Assembly (NCBI GenBank): GCA_902524535.1
Contig: CABZDR010000001.1
Span: 124,001-188,000, forward strand
DNA from: an uncultured Pelagibacteraceae bacterium
GTDB lineage: Bacteria; Pseudomonadota; Alphaproteobacteria; Pelagibacterales; Pelagibacteraceae
DNA length: 64,000 nt
Direction of reading: 5' to 3'
In this document: positions 44,880 through 54,788 of the stretch, in pieces
How positions within the stretch are numbered: the first letter of the stretch is position 1
Layout of the letters: each line of letters opens with the position of its first letter
Notes under the pieces: generated by a model
The model's input: only the letters and a program-made list of their open reading frames with translations
Told to the model about the DNA's origin: nothing
Database searches by the model: none
Position numbers and translations under genes: made by a program

Positions 44880-45586
44880 CAGCTAACATTCCACCTATAA
44901 CCACTCCCATATCTTGTTTCAATAGCTGAAAATTCAGGATCAACCTTTTTAAATTTTTTTCTAATTCTTTTTACGTGACTATCGATTGTTCTATCTTCAA
45001 TATCTGTATCTTCCCTATAGGCTATGTCCATCAATTGTCCTCTCTCTTTGATAATTCCAGGTCTTTTAGCCAATTCTTTGACTAACAAAAATTCAGTGGT
45101 TGTTAATTTATCTGGTAACTGTTTACCATTCCATTCACATTCAAGTTGAGATGGATCCAACTTTAGTTTTCCATGAGATATAATACTTTTATTTTCTTCA
45201 ATGGTGTCCTTGCTATCTTTCTTTCTAAGTTGAACTCTTATTCTCTCAATGAGCACTTTAATAGAAAAACCTCCTGATTTTTTTACAAAATCATCAGCAC
45301 CCAATTTTAATCCAAGTAACTCATCAATTTCGTCATCCTTGGATGTTAGAAAAATTACTGGTAAAGAGGTTTTTTTTCTTAATTTTTTTAGTAACTCTTC
45401 ACCATCCATTTTAGGCATCTTAATATCAACTATTGCAAGATCAGGGGGTGTTCTTGTTAGACCTATTAGCGCACTTTCACCATCAATATATGTCTGAACT
45501 TTAAATCCTTCTTTTTCCAACGCAATACTTAAACTTGTCAAAATATTACGATCATCATCTATTAATGCGATTACTTGTTTATGCAT
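44879..45586 (-). CDS. chvI: ChvI-like OmpR-family response regulator
   Basis: The 235 residues contain a receiver domain with the acidic pair in IALIDDDRNIL, phosphoacceptor Asp54 in AIVDIKMPKMDG, and a conserved TSKDDE. The C-terminal winged-helix part carries TTTEFLLVKELAKRPGIIKER and SHVKRIRKKF...RYGSGYRW. It is paired with the ChvG-like kinase. The pair lies beside ahcY, a conserved alphaproteobacterial arrangement. Confidence 0.9.
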   Translation of the reverse strand: MHKQVIALIDDDRNILTSLSIALEKEGFKVQTYIDGESALIGLTRTPPDLAIVDIKMPKMDGEELLKKLRKKTSLPVIFLTSKDDEIDELLGLKLGADDFVKKSGGFSIKVLIERIRVQLRKKDSKDTIEENKSIISHGKLKLDPSQLECEWNGKQLPDKLTTTEFLLVKELAKRPGIIKERGQLMDIAYREDTDIEDRTIDSHVKRIRKKFKKVDPEFSAIETRYGSGYRWNVS

Positions 45587-45636
45587 AGCGCAGTATAAAA
45601 ATACTAAATTGTTCTAATTTGGGCAATCAAATTTAA

Positions 45637-48411
45637 TTAATGAAGTTCACCCCAATTATCACCTATATTCAAATCTACAGTTAATGGTATTGAAAATGAG
45701 TGGTGTTCGCTTTTAACTACGCTAGACATTTCTTCGATTATAATTTTGCTGATTCTTTTCACTTCTTCTTTAGAAGTTTCAAAAATAAGCTCATCATGAA
45801 TTTGAAGTAACATTTTCGTTTTTTTATTTTTTTGCTCTTTAAGTCTTTTGTCAAGCCTGATCATCGCCAATCTCATAATTTCAGACGCAGATCCTTGAAT
45901 TGGAGCATTTATGGCGGCACGTTCTTGGAAGTTTCTAACATTATAGTTTTTGTCATTGATGTTTATGAAATGAGATTTTCTTCCAAAGATATTATTCACA
46001 TAACCACTTTTTCTACAAAATTTGATTGTTTTATCCATATATGATTTTATTTCTGGAAACTTAGCAAAATATGCATTCAAAAATTCCTCAGCGTCTTGGT
46101 TAGATACGTTTATTTGTTTGGCTAACCCATATTGAGAGATACCGTAAATAATACCAAAGTTTATTGCTTTTGCTTTTCTTCTTTGATCTTCATTAACTTT
46201 ATTGATACCAATATTAAATATCTGGCTAGCTGTTAAAGAATGAATATCCTCGTTATTTCTAAAAGCTTTTTTTAATTCTTTAACATCAGCTAAATCAGCT
46301 AAAATTCTCATTTCAATTTGATTATAATCTGCTGAAATTAATGAGAGACCCTTTTCTGCAATGAATGCTTTCCTAATATCCTTGCCGTCCTCAGACTTTA
46401 TGGGAATATTCTGTAAATTTGGATCACTTGAAGCTAGTCTTCCTGTTGTAGTCGCTGCCAGTAAAAAGGAGGTATGTATTCTTTTAGTTTTTGAATTAAT
46501 ATGCTCTGGAAGAGTGTCCGAATAAGTATTCTTTAATTTTGAGATTTGCCTCCAATCTAAAACTAATTGTGGAAACTTATGGCCTTTAAAAGCTAAATCT
46601 TCTAATACTGATGCACTAGTTGCAAAGCTTCCTTTTTTGGTTTTTTTTAAGTCTGAAATCTTAAGATCATTATACAAAATCTCACCAAGCTGTTTTGGAG
46701 ATGCAATATTAAATTCTTTTTTTGATATTTTATAAACTTCACGTTGAATTTTTTCAATTTTTTTCCCAAATTTTGAAGACAGAGTCTTAAGAAAATCATT
46801 GTCAATTTTAATACCTTCTATTTCCATATCAGCTAAAATTTTTATCATTGGTTTTTCAAATGTTTCGTAAATATTGATCATTTTCTCGTCTTTCAAACTT
46901 TTATTAAATTTTTTATATAATCTAAAAGTAACATCAGCGTCTTCTGCTGCATAGTCTTTGGCCTTTTCTAAATCAACAAAACTAAAATTAATTTCTTTTT
47001 TTCCAGTACCAACTAAGTCTTTAAATGCTATCGGTTTATGATTTAAATGAATTTCGGATAAAGTATCCATATTGTGTCTATTTTTACCAGAGTCTAACAC
47101 GTACGACATAAGCATGGTATCCTCCATAGATGTAATCTTAATACCGTGTTTAAATAGAACAATGAAATCAAACTTAATATTTTGCCCTATTTTTTTTATA
47201 CTCGGGTCTTCGAGCAAAGGTTTAAGTTTTTTTAATGTTTGATCTTTATCAATATTTTTTTTTGATTTATGCCCTAGAGGAATATAGCAAGCTTTACCAA
47301 TTTTAGAACTAAGTGAAATTCCAATAAGATCTGCTTGATGAGGATCTAGGGAACTTGTTTCTGTATCTACCGCCACTTCTCCAGCTTCCTCAGCCTCTTT
47401 AATCCAGCTGTCGATTTCGTCAAGATTTGTTATTAAATAATATTTTTTTCTATCGATAACTTTTTGTTTTTTGTCAGTTTTAACAATATCTTTTTCTGAG
47501 GTAAGTTTCGGTTCACCATAAGCTGAAATTGCTGAGCTTAGCAATCTATTAAACTCCATTTCTCTTAAAAATTTATAAAGTTTATCTTTATCGATTTCCT
47601 TTAATTGAAACTCTGTTAAAGACCTGTCTACAGGAGCATCATTTTTTAAAGTAACTAATTTCTTACTAATTAATGCTTTGTCTTTATTCTCAATAATTGT
47701 TTCTCTTCTTTTATTCTGCTTAATTTCATTAGCAGATTTTAAAAGTGTTTCTAAATTTCCATATTTATTTATCAATTCTGCTGCTGTTTTTACTCCTATA
47801 CCAGGTACACCGGGAACATTATCACTGCTGTCTCCAGCTAAAGCCTGAACATCAATTACTTTTGAAGAGTCTACTCCAAACTTTTTTTGTACATCTTCAT
47901 CAGAAATAAATCTATTTTTCATCGGATCATAAATTCGGACATTTTTTTTGAATAATTGCATTAAATCCTTATCTGAAGATACAATTGTAACATTTGCACC
48001 TTTTTTTAAAATTTGGTCTACATAGGTTGCAATAAGGTCATCTGCTTCATAGTTGGCGAGCTCGACTGAAGGTAGATTAAATGCCAAAACAGATTTTCTA
48101 ATGTATTCAAATTGTGGAGCTAAATCGTCTGGTGCTTCAGATCGGTTCGCTTTATAGTCACGGTAAATTTCATTTCTAAAAGTTTTTCTTGCTGAGTCAA
48201 AAATAACTGCAAAGTGTGTGGGCTTTTGTTTATTTTGATTTGATTTAGAGTCTTCTAATAATTTAAATAACATGCTGCAAAATCCACTTACAGCACCGGT
48301 TGGTAGTCCATCACTTTTACGTGTTAAAGGTGGTAGAGCATAATAAGCCCTAAAAATATAACCTGAGCCATCAATCAGATAAAAATGATCAGATTTTTGA
48401 ATTTTATTCAT
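45637..48411 (-). CDS. polA: DNA polymerase I
   Basis: PolA fills gaps and removes primers. The 924 residues have three parts: an N-terminal 5' nuclease (LIDGSGYIFRAYYALPPLTR, SSDKDLMQL, GIGVKTAAELI), a middle 3'-5' exonuclease domain with the D-x-E pair in VAVDTETSSLD, and a family A polymerase with SADYNQIEMRILA, RRKAKAINFGIIYG and LLQIHDELIFE. All three appear intact. It is 50 bases upstream of chvI on the same strand. Confidence 0.98.
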   Translation of the reverse strand: MNKIQKSDHFYLIDGSGYIFRAYYALPPLTRKSDGLPTGAVSGFCSMLFKLLEDSKSNQNKQKPTHFAVIFDSARKTFRNEIYRDYKANRSEAPDDLAPQFEYIRKSVLAFNLPSVELANYEADDLIATYVDQILKKGANVTIVSSDKDLMQLFKKNVRIYDPMKNRFISDEDVQKKFGVDSSKVIDVQALAGDSSDNVPGVPGIGVKTAAELINKYGNLETLLKSANEIKQNKRRETIIENKDKALISKKLVTLKNDAPVDRSLTEFQLKEIDKDKLYKFLREMEFNRLLSSAISAYGEPKLTSEKDIVKTDKKQKVIDRKKYYLITNLDEIDSWIKEAEEAGEVAVDTETSSLDPHQADLIGISLSSKIGKACYIPLGHKSKKNIDKDQTLKKLKPLLEDPSIKKIGQNIKFDFIVLFKHGIKITSMEDTMLMSYVLDSGKNRHNMDTLSEIHLNHKPIAFKDLVGTGKKEINFSFVDLEKAKDYAAEDADVTFRLYKKFNKSLKDEKMINIYETFEKPMIKILADMEIEGIKIDNDFLKTLSSKFGKKIEKIQREVYKISKKEFNIASPKQLGEILYNDLKISDLKKTKKGSFATSASVLEDLAFKGHKFPQLVLDWRQISKLKNTYSDTLPEHINSKTKRIHTSFLLAATTTGRLASSDPNLQNIPIKSEDGKDIRKAFIAEKGLSLISADYNQIEMRILADLADVKELKKAFRNNEDIHSLTASQIFNIGINKVNEDQRRKAKAINFGIIYGISQYGLAKQINVSNQDAEEFLNAYFAKFPEIKSYMDKTIKFCRKSGYVNNIFGRKSHFININDKNYNVRNFQERAAINAPIQGSASEIMRLAMIRLDKRLKEQKNKKTKMLLQIHDELIFETSKEEVKRISKIIIEEMSSVVKSEHHSFSIPLTVDLNIGDNWGELH

Positions 48412-48457
48412 TATAAATAAATATAGATTATGTATTGAAATAAGAGTATTATTTTTT

Positions 48458-49009
48458 ATGGACCTTATAAAGCAAAATACTCACACACAAATAATTAAAT
48501 CAGTAATTGTAATTTTTTTTGGTTCAGTAATGCTCGCAATCTCTGCAAAAATTAAAATACCTTTTTATCCAGTGCCTATGACAATGCAAACCTTTATGGT
48601 TTTATTTTTAGGTGTCTGCTTTGGATACAAAATCGCAATTTCTACAGCTGGATTATATTTACTAGAGGGTGTTCTAGGATTGCCAGTTTTTTCTAATTCT
48701 CCTGAAAGAGGTGTGGGTTTAGTTTATTTCACTGGCCCTACTATGGGCTACCTTATAGGATTCATCTTTGCTAGTTTTTTAGCTTCGTTTGTTAAAATCA
48801 AAGATAATTATTTTATTATTTTTATTAAGTTAGTAGTAGCAGTTTCAATAATTTATATCTTAGGGGTGTTATGGCTAGGAACTCTAATAGGTTGGGATAA
48901 ACCTATTTTTCAATTAGGAGTAAAGCCATTTTTATTAGCAGAATTATTTAAGATTGTTTTGCTTACAGTCATTTCCAAGTACGTTTTAAAATTTAGAAAA
49001 TTTATTTAG
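48458..49009 (+). CDS. bioY: Biotin transporter BioY (S component)
   Basis: The 183-residue protein has about six hydrophobic segments, with KIPFYPVPMTMQTFMVLFLG and AGLYLLEGVLGLPVFS, hallmarks of the BioY substrate-binding subunit of ECF transporters. No EcfA/EcfT genes are nearby, so it may act alone or with shared partners. It may support biotin uptake; whether the cell makes biotin is not visible in this window. Its 3' end overlaps the convergent regA by eight bases. Confidence 0.93.
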   Translation: MDLIKQNTHTQIIKSVIVIFFGSVMLAISAKIKIPFYPVPMTMQTFMVLFLGVCFGYKIAISTAGLYLLEGVLGLPVFSNSPERGVGLVYFTGPTMGYLIGFIFASFLASFVKIKDNYFIIFIKLVVAVSIIYILGVLWLGTLIGWDKPIFQLGVKPFLLAELFKIVLLTVISKYVLKFRKFI

Positions 49010-49592
49010 GGGATCTTTTTGAAAGAATTCTTTGAAGAGTTCTCCTATGCATTTTTAATCTTCTAGCTGTTTCGGATACGTTCCTATTGCACAATTCAAA
49101 CACTCTGTGAATATGCTCCCATTTTACCCTGTCTGCTGACATTGGATTTTCTGGTGGAGCCGCTTTTTTTGATGGATCAGCTAACAAAGCTTTTTCAACA
49201 TCGTCGGCATCTGCTGGTTTTGCTAAATAATCAATCGCCCCCTCTTTAATAGCAGCTACTGCTGTTGGTATATTTCCGTAACCAGTTAACATTATAATTC
49301 TACTTGAAGAATTAGTATTCTGGATTTCTTTAACTACCTCTAATCCATTTCCATCTCCCAACCTAAGATCTACAACCGCAAACCCTGGTTTTTTAGATCT
49401 GACTGAATCTATGCCTTTTTTTACACCTTCAGCTTGAATAACCTCAAAACCCTTCTTTTCCATGGCTCGTGCTAACCTTTCTCTGAAAGGATTATCATCA
49501 TCAACAATAAGTAAGGATTTATTGTCGAAATCAGCTAAATTTTGTAATGGTGCCTCATTTTTCATGGGATACATATGGATATTTTTTTCCAC
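49002..49592 (-). CDS. regA: RegA/ActR/PrrA-type redox response regulator
   Basis: The 196-residue protein has a receiver domain with phosphoacceptor Asp75 in FAVVDLRLGDGNG, followed by a proline-rich linker (KKAAPPENPMSADRVKWEHI) and a Fis-type helix-turn-helix with NVSETARRLKMHRRTLQRIL. This is the pattern of RegA/PrrA/ActR, global regulators of respiration and carbon or nitrogen metabolism in alphaproteobacteria. No RegB kinase gene is present in this window. The N-terminus has other possible ATGs at residues 7 and 10. Confidence 0.92.
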   Translation of the reverse strand: MEKNIHMYPMKNEAPLQNLADFDNKSLLIVDDDNPFRERLARAMEKKGFEVIQAEGVKKGIDSVRSKKPGFAVVDLRLGDGNGLEVVKEIQNTNSSSRIIMLTGYGNIPTAVAAIKEGAIDYLAKPADADDVEKALLADPSKKAAPPENPMSADRVKWEHIHRVFELCNRNVSETARRLKMHRRTLQRILSKRSPK

Positions 49593-49710
49593 AATTCAAT
49601 AGGCCATTATTTGCTTTACATTAATTAACTAATGAATTAATTGCTGCAATTACTAAAGTTTTTTAAATAAAAAGACTTTTTTTATTAAATTTTTTTAGGG
49701 GGCATTTTAG

Positions 49711-50895
49711 ATGCAAAAATTTAAGTCGGTTGAAGAATTAGTTGCTCAACTGAAACCTGATAAGCCAGTCTATTGTATAAGAAAGAATTCTATTCTTTCA
49801 GCTTCTAAGTACTTTCAAAAAAACTTTCCAGGTAAAATATTATATGCTGTAAAAACAAACCCTCATAAAGAAGTCATTAAAACTCTTATTGAAAGTGGAA
49901 TAAATCAATTCGATGTTGCCTCAATAGAGGAAATAAAAGCTGTCAGAAAATTTAGTCACTCAGCTAAATGTTCCTATATGCACACAATAAAAAGTAAAAA
50001 CAGCATATTCGATGCATATTTTAAATATGGGATAAAGACATTCGCTTTAGATACCAAAGATGAACTTATTAAAATTATGAAAAACACAAATAATGCTAAA
50101 GATCTTGAATTATTTGTTAGAGTGGCTGTGTCAAATGAACACGCTGAAATAGATTTATCTAAAAAATTTGGTGCCTTAAATTCTGAAGCAGTAGGATTAT
50201 TAAGATTAGTAAAGCAGTACGCAAAAAAAATTGGGTTAAGTTTTCATGTTGGATCTCAATGTATGCATCCTATTTCTTATCACAAGGGCATCAGTGAAAT
50301 TGGGAATATAATTAAAAAAACTAAAATAATTCCTGATTACATTAATGTCGGAGGCGGTTTTCCTACAATATACCCTGACTTAATTCCACAATCCCTAGAT
50401 AATTATCTAAAAGAAATTAAAAAAAGTTTAGAAAATTTAAAATTAAATAATAAAACAGAAATTATTTGTGAACCTGGAAGAGCACTAGTTGCAGAAAGTG
50501 GTTCCACAATAGTTAGAGTTAATCTAAAAAAGAAACAAAAGCTTTATATAAATGACGGAACATATGGAACACTTTTTGACGCTGGAACCCCAAATATAGT
50601 TTTTCCATCTAAAATGATTAAAGATAACTCTAGTAAAATTATTTCAAAAAAATTGACTGCATTCGATTTTTATGGGCCTACTTGTGACAGTATGGATTAT
50701 ATGAAAGGTCCTTTTTTACTTCCAAATAATATTAAAGAAAATGATTATATTGAACTTGGGCAACTAGGGGCTTACGGATTAACCTTTAGAACACAATTTA
50801 ATGGATTTTTTTCAGACGAAATTTATGAAGTAGAGGACCAACCAATTATGACGCTTTATGATAGAGATGTTAATAAAGCTATATTGGTTGCTTAA
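49711..50895 (+). CDS. Ornithine decarboxylase-like PLP enzyme (group IV)
   Basis: The 394-residue fold-III decarboxylase has Lys48 of AVKTNP for PLP, HVGSQ near 179-183, GGGFP near 214-218, EPGR at 254-257, and the catalytic Cys325 in GPTCDSMD. This sequence pattern fits ornithine/lysine decarboxylases that make putrescine or cadaverine, rather than diaminopimelate decarboxylase. It is the first gene of a polyamine operon; the stop and the next start are one base apart in overlap (ATGTCA...). Confidence 0.9.
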   Translation: MQKFKSVEELVAQLKPDKPVYCIRKNSILSASKYFQKNFPGKILYAVKTNPHKEVIKTLIESGINQFDVASIEEIKAVRKFSHSAKCSYMHTIKSKNSIFDAYFKYGIKTFALDTKDELIKIMKNTNNAKDLELFVRVAVSNEHAEIDLSKKFGALNSEAVGLLRLVKQYAKKIGLSFHVGSQCMHPISYHKGISEIGNIIKKTKIIPDYINVGGGFPTIYPDLIPQSLDNYLKEIKKSLENLKLNNKTEIICEPGRALVAESGSTIVRVNLKKKQKLYINDGTYGTLFDAGTPNIVFPSKMIKDNSSKIISKKLTAFDFYGPTCDSMDYMKGPFLLPNNIKENDYIELGQLGAYGLTFRTQFNGFFSDEIYEVEDQPIMTLYDRDVNKAILVA

Positions 50896-51938
50896 TGTCA
50901 GAAGATAAAAAATTTGGTCATAACAGTAAAAAAGATTTTTTAAAAAATCCGGTTCAACACATTGATATAACTTCCTTTGACTCACAAAAAATTATAGCCT
51001 CAATGGAAAAAATGTCTTTTGTTTCAAGAGAGACCGCTAATGCCGCTAAAATATATAATCAAATGATAAAAGATAAAGATTGTACAATTTTTTTAACATT
51101 AGCAGGCTCTACCTCTGCAGCGGGATGCATGCATATCTACAGAGATATGGTAAAATATAATATGGTAGATGCGATTGTTGCAACTGGAGCATCAATAATT
51201 GATATGGACTTTTTTGAAGCATTAGGATTTAAACATTATCAAGGTTCTCAATTTCAAGAAGACACCGAGCTGAGAAAAAATTATATTGATAGAATATATG
51301 ACACATACATTGATGAAGATGAATTACAAATTTGTGATAAAAAGATTTGCGAAATAGCTGATGGATTAGATCCTAGAAATTATACATCAAGAGAGTTTAT
51401 TCATGAAATGGGCAAATATCTTAAAAAAAATTCTATCAAAAAAAACTCATTGATTGAAACTGCTTTTGATCATAACGTGCCCATTTTTTGTCCAGCCTTT
51501 ACTGATTCTAGTGCTGGTTTTGGTTTGGTAATTCATCAAGAAAAAAATCCTAAAAAACACATCACAATAGACTCGATAAGGGAATTTAGAGAATTAACTG
51601 AAATAAAAATTAAATCAAAAAGTTCGGGTTTGTTTATGGTTGGTGGTGGTGTGCCAAAAAACTTTATTCAGGATACAGTTATATGTGCAGAACTTTTAGG
51701 TAAAGAAGTTGAAATGCACAAATATGCAGTCCAAATTACTGTTGCAGATTCAAGAGATGGTGCTTGTAGTAGTTCAACTTTGAAAGAAGCTAGTTCCTGG
51801 GGTAAAGTCGATGTTACAAAAGAGCAAATGGTCTTTGCAGAGGCAACAAGTGTATTACCTTTAATTGCAAGTGATGCTTATCACAAAGGTGCATGGAAGA
51901 ATAGAGACAGAAAAAACTTTACGAAAATTTTTGGATAA
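50895..51938 (+). CDS. Deoxyhypusine synthase-family protein (probable homospermidine synthase)
   Basis: The 347 residues match the deoxyhypusine synthase fold: FLTLAGSTSAAGCMH, VDAIVATGASIIDMD, PIFCPAFTDSSAGFG, and MVGGGVPKN. The lysine that forms the enzyme-imine intermediate is kept as Lys304 in SSWGKVD. Bacteria have no eIF5A to modify, and some bacterial family members make homospermidine from putrescine. Position after an ornithine decarboxylase-like gene supports polyamine synthesis. Confidence 0.88.
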   Translation: MSEDKKFGHNSKKDFLKNPVQHIDITSFDSQKIIASMEKMSFVSRETANAAKIYNQMIKDKDCTIFLTLAGSTSAAGCMHIYRDMVKYNMVDAIVATGASIIDMDFFEALGFKHYQGSQFQEDTELRKNYIDRIYDTYIDEDELQICDKKICEIADGLDPRNYTSREFIHEMGKYLKKNSIKKNSLIETAFDHNVPIFCPAFTDSSAGFGLVIHQEKNPKKHITIDSIREFRELTEIKIKSKSSGLFMVGGGVPKNFIQDTVICAELLGKEVEMHKYAVQITVADSRDGACSSSTLKEASSWGKVDVTKEQMVFAEATSVLPLIASDAYHKGAWKNRDRKNFTKIFG

Positions 51939-52824
51939 AACCTTGCAGTATCTTTCAAATAAAAAAGGATTTCTAGGGATAGATAATAAATTTAATTTTA
52001 AGGAAAAAGTTGTAGTAGTTCCTTTCGGTTTAGAAAAAACCGTAAGTTATGGCGGCGGAACCAAAAATGGTCCAAAAGAAATAATTAAAGCATCACATCA
52101 AGTTGAATTATACGATGAGGAGTTAAATTGTGAACCTTTTAAAAAAATTGGAATAAAAACTTTAAAATTTTTTAAAATTGATAAAAATATCAAAAAAGCC
52201 TTAAAAAAAATAGCAGATATAAACAAGAAATTATTAAGAAAAAAACTTTTTCCCATGACACTTGGTGGAGAACACTCAATTACGTCAGGATGTATTGTTC
52301 CATTTGTAAAAAAATATAAAAAAATATGTATTTTACATTTCGATGCTCATACTGATTTAAGAGAAAATTATAATGGGGAAAAATTTTCACACGCATCAGC
52401 TATGAGAAGATGTTTAGATTTTAAAAATGTATCGATAATTTCATTTGGAATTAGAAATATATCTCAGGAAGAGATACCATTTTTAAAAAAGAACAAGTCT
52501 AGGATTAATATTTTTTGGGCAAAAGATAAGGCAAAGTGGGATTTTAAAAAATTTAAAAGGCTTATAAAAAATAAAACTGTTTATCTAACTTTCGATGTTG
52601 ATGGTTTAGACTCAAGTATTATGCCTGCAACTGGAACTCCTGAGCCCGGTGGCTTATTATGGGACGAAGCATTAAACATTATAAAAATTGCCACAAAAAA
52701 TTCAAATATTGTTGGAGCTGATGTTAATGAACTTGCACCGATAAAAGGATTCAATTCCTACAATTTTTTAGTTGCTAAATTAGTTTATAAAATTTTATCT
52801 TTGAAATTCCTGTCAAAAAATTAA
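51931..52824 (+). CDS. speB: Ureohydrolase (agmatinase/arginase family)
   Basis: The binuclear manganese ligands are seen in GGEHSITSG, HFDAHTDLRENYNG and TFDVDGLDSSIMPATGTPEPGG. Agmatinase, which makes putrescine and urea, is the most likely role given the polyamine operon. An ATG-based frame would start at 51865, deep inside the preceding gene, with an unlikely N-terminus; a TTG at 51931 (eight-base overlap) gives a 297-residue protein and is preferred, though a TTG at 51943 is possible. No arginine decarboxylase is seen here. Confidence 0.82.
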   Translation: MDKTLQYLSNKKGFLGIDNKFNFKEKVVVVPFGLEKTVSYGGGTKNGPKEIIKASHQVELYDEELNCEPFKKIGIKTLKFFKIDKNIKKALKKIADINKKLLRKKLFPMTLGGEHSITSGCIVPFVKKYKKICILHFDAHTDLRENYNGEKFSHASAMRRCLDFKNVSIISFGIRNISQEEIPFLKKNKSRINIFWAKDKAKWDFKKFKRLIKNKTVYLTFDVDGLDSSIMPATGTPEPGGLLWDEALNIIKIATKNSNIVGADVNELAPIKGFNSYNFLVAKLVYKILSLKFLSKN

Positions 52825-53369
52825 ACTGGCTTAAGTGTTTTTAATAACAATCTGAATGGAATTAACATTAGCAATGCTACAAAAATTTTTACACTTAAAT
52901 CTCCCAAAGACAAGGTGACCCAAGGAACACCTGTTCCATAAAAAGAAATTGAAAAAAATATAAATGTATCAACTGTTGAACCTATCAATGATGAAGTTAG
53001 AGGTGCAACAAACCATTTCTTTTGCCTTAATTTATCAAAAATTTGAACATCTAACAATTGTGCAAATAAAAATGCCGTACCCGATCCAATGGCAATTCTT
53101 ATTGATATTAAATCTGTGAAATTTGTTGAAAATAAAAGCGTAAAACTAATACCAATTGCAAAACCAATATAAACTATTTTTCTAGCGACTACCTTGCCAA
53201 ATGATCTATTGGCTAAATCTGTTATCAAAAAAGCAATAGGGTAGCTAAATGCTCCATAAGTTAAAATTTCATTTAAACCATAATAATTAATGGGAAACTG
53301 TACCAGATAATTGGAGGCTAATACAACAACTCCCATTAAAAATGAGAGTATTAAAAATATTCTTTTCAT
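52821..53369 (-). CDS. VUT-family (YhhQ-like) queuosine-precursor transporter
   Basis: The 182-residue protein has about six hydrophobic segments. AFSYPIAFLITDLANRSFGK near 40-59 and FLFAQLLDVQIFDKLRQKKWFVAPLTSSLIGSTVDTFIFF match the YhhQ/VUT family. Members import queuine precursors such as preQ0 in E. coli. This supports tRNA queuosine modification by salvage. It is overlapped by one base with rpmB. Confidence 0.9.
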   Translation of the reverse strand: MKRIFLILSFLMGVVVLASNYLVQFPINYYGLNEILTYGAFSYPIAFLITDLANRSFGKVVARKIVYIGFAIGISFTLLFSTNFTDLISIRIAIGSGTAFLFAQLLDVQIFDKLRQKKWFVAPLTSSLIGSTVDTFIFFSISFYGTGVPWVTLSLGDLSVKIFVALLMLIPFRLLLKTLKPV

Positions 53370-53683
53370 TAACTGGTTCTAGATTGAACTTGTTTTTTTT
53401 GAAATGGAAATTTAATAAGCAAATTTTTTTTCAATTTTTTTAATCTTGGTGATAGGTTTTTATTTTTAACAGTTTTAAGAAACTCATCAAAACTCCCTTT
53501 TTTGTCAACAGATCTTACACCTGCATTACTAACCGTGAGTTTCATGCTCCTTTTTAAAAGTTCACTAGTAAACTTAACTTTTTTTAAATTAGGTAAAAAC
53601 CTTCTTTTTGTCTTATTATTTGCGTGACTTACATTGTGACCTTTAAGAGGGATTTTACCAGTGAGTTCACATTTTTTTGACAT
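53369..53683 (-). CDS. rpmB: Ribosomal protein bL28
   Basis: bL28 is a component of the 50S subunit. The 104 residues open with [29 protein letters not shown], the highly conserved N-terminal core. The C-terminal part is an extended basic segment usual in alphaproteobacteria. It is followed immediately by the VUT transporter gene (one-base overlap); 52 bases separate it from pyrD upstream. Confidence 0.97.
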   Translation of the reverse strand: MSKKCELTGKIPLKGHNVSHANNKTKRRFLPNLKKVKFTSELLKRSMKLTVSNAGVRSVDKKGSFDEFLKTVKNKNLSPRLKKLKKNLLIKFPFQKKQVQSRTS

Positions 53684-53735
53684 AATTACAACGAGTATAT
53701 AAAGAGAGATTTCTAAAGCGTCAAGTTTATATATT

Positions 53736-54788
53736 TTAGGAAATTGTTTTTTTTCCTACTATTTCATTAAAGTGCTTAACACCGTCTTTTAACATCAATT
53801 CCTTTAGCTCTTTTTTAATTAAGTTCACAATATTAGGTCCTCTGTAAACCATCCCTGTATAAAGTTGGATATAACTTGCTCCGGCCAAAAACTTCTTATA
53901 AGCACTTATTCCTGAGTCCACTCCCCCAACTCCAATTATTTTAATTTTTTTACCTATAATTTCATAAAATTTTTCAATCAATTTTGTTGATTTTTCCTCT
54001 ATCGGTTTTCCTGAAAGGCCACCTTTTTGATGTTTTTGAATGTCATTTAGTTCATCTCTAGTTGAGTCTGAGGTATTGGATAAAATTACTGCTTCTATAT
54101 TATTTTTTAAAAGAACATCAGATATTTTAGGTATTTCTTGATCCTTTATGTCGGGCGAAACCTTAACAACAATTGGAATATTCGAATTAAGTGCTGTTTT
54201 TTCATGGTTAATAATTTTTAGTAATTCATTCAACTTATTTTGATCATGAAAATTTCTAAGCTCATCTGTATTGGGAGATGAAATGTTAATTGTAATATAA
54301 TCAGCAATTCTGTGAAAGGCTTTTAAACATTCGATATAGTCGTTGTGTCTATCATTTGTATCTTTATTAGGACCAATATTAATTCCAAGTAAGCCGATCT
54401 GTTTGTTTGATAAAATCCTATCAGCAATATTTTTTGCACCTAAGTTATTAAAACCTAATCTATTTATTAAGGCTTCATCCTCTACTAGTCTAAAAACTCT
54501 AGGTTTAGGATTGCCATATTGTTTTAGAGGGGTAACAGTGCCAGCTTCTACAAAACCAAATCCAAGCTTAAATAATGAATTATAAACTTCGGCATTTTTA
54601 TCAAATCCAGCTGCTACTCCAATCGGATTAGCTATATCTTTATTGAATAATTTGGTTTTGAATAAATCATTATCTTTATTTGTGTCTAAAATATTTGGAA
54701 CAAAATTTAATTTTAATGATTTTATTGCTAAACTATGCGCTATCTCTGGATCTAGTTTAAAAATTAAAGATCTTAAATTTGAAAACAT
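53736..54788 (-). CDS. pyrD: Dihydroorotate dehydrogenase, class 2
   Basis: PyrD oxidises dihydroorotate to orotate with quinone at the inner membrane, in pyrimidine synthesis. The 350 residues include [14 protein letters not shown] as [42 protein letters not shown], and the FMN phosphate-binding GVGGVDSG. The N-terminal region ([22 protein letters not shown]) is the class 2 membrane-associating extension. It overlaps lysS by one base. Confidence 0.97.
   Translation of the reverse strand: MFSNLRSLIFKLDPEIAHSLAIKSLKLNFVPNILDTNKDNDLFKTKLFNKDIANPIGVAAGFDKNAEVYNSLFKLGFGFVEAGTVTPLKQYGNPKPRVFRLVEDEALINRLGFNNLGAKNIADRILSNKQIGLLGINIGPNKDTNDRHNDYIECLKAFHRIADYITINISSPNTDELRNFHDQNKLNELLKIINHEKTALNSNIPIVVKVSPDIKDQEIPKISDVLLKNNIEAVILSNTSDSTRDELNDIQKHQKGGLSGKPIEEKSTKLIEKFYEIIGKKIKIIGVGGVDSGISAYKKFLAGASYIQLYTGMVYRGPNIVNLIKKELKELMLKDGVKHFNEIVGKKTIS

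Noticed and set aside
49593-49710. Regulatory palindrome ATTAATT...AATTAAT between regA and the decarboxylase gene
   Set aside because: The arms are pure A/T and such matches are expected by chance in this genome; no known RegA-type site is present.
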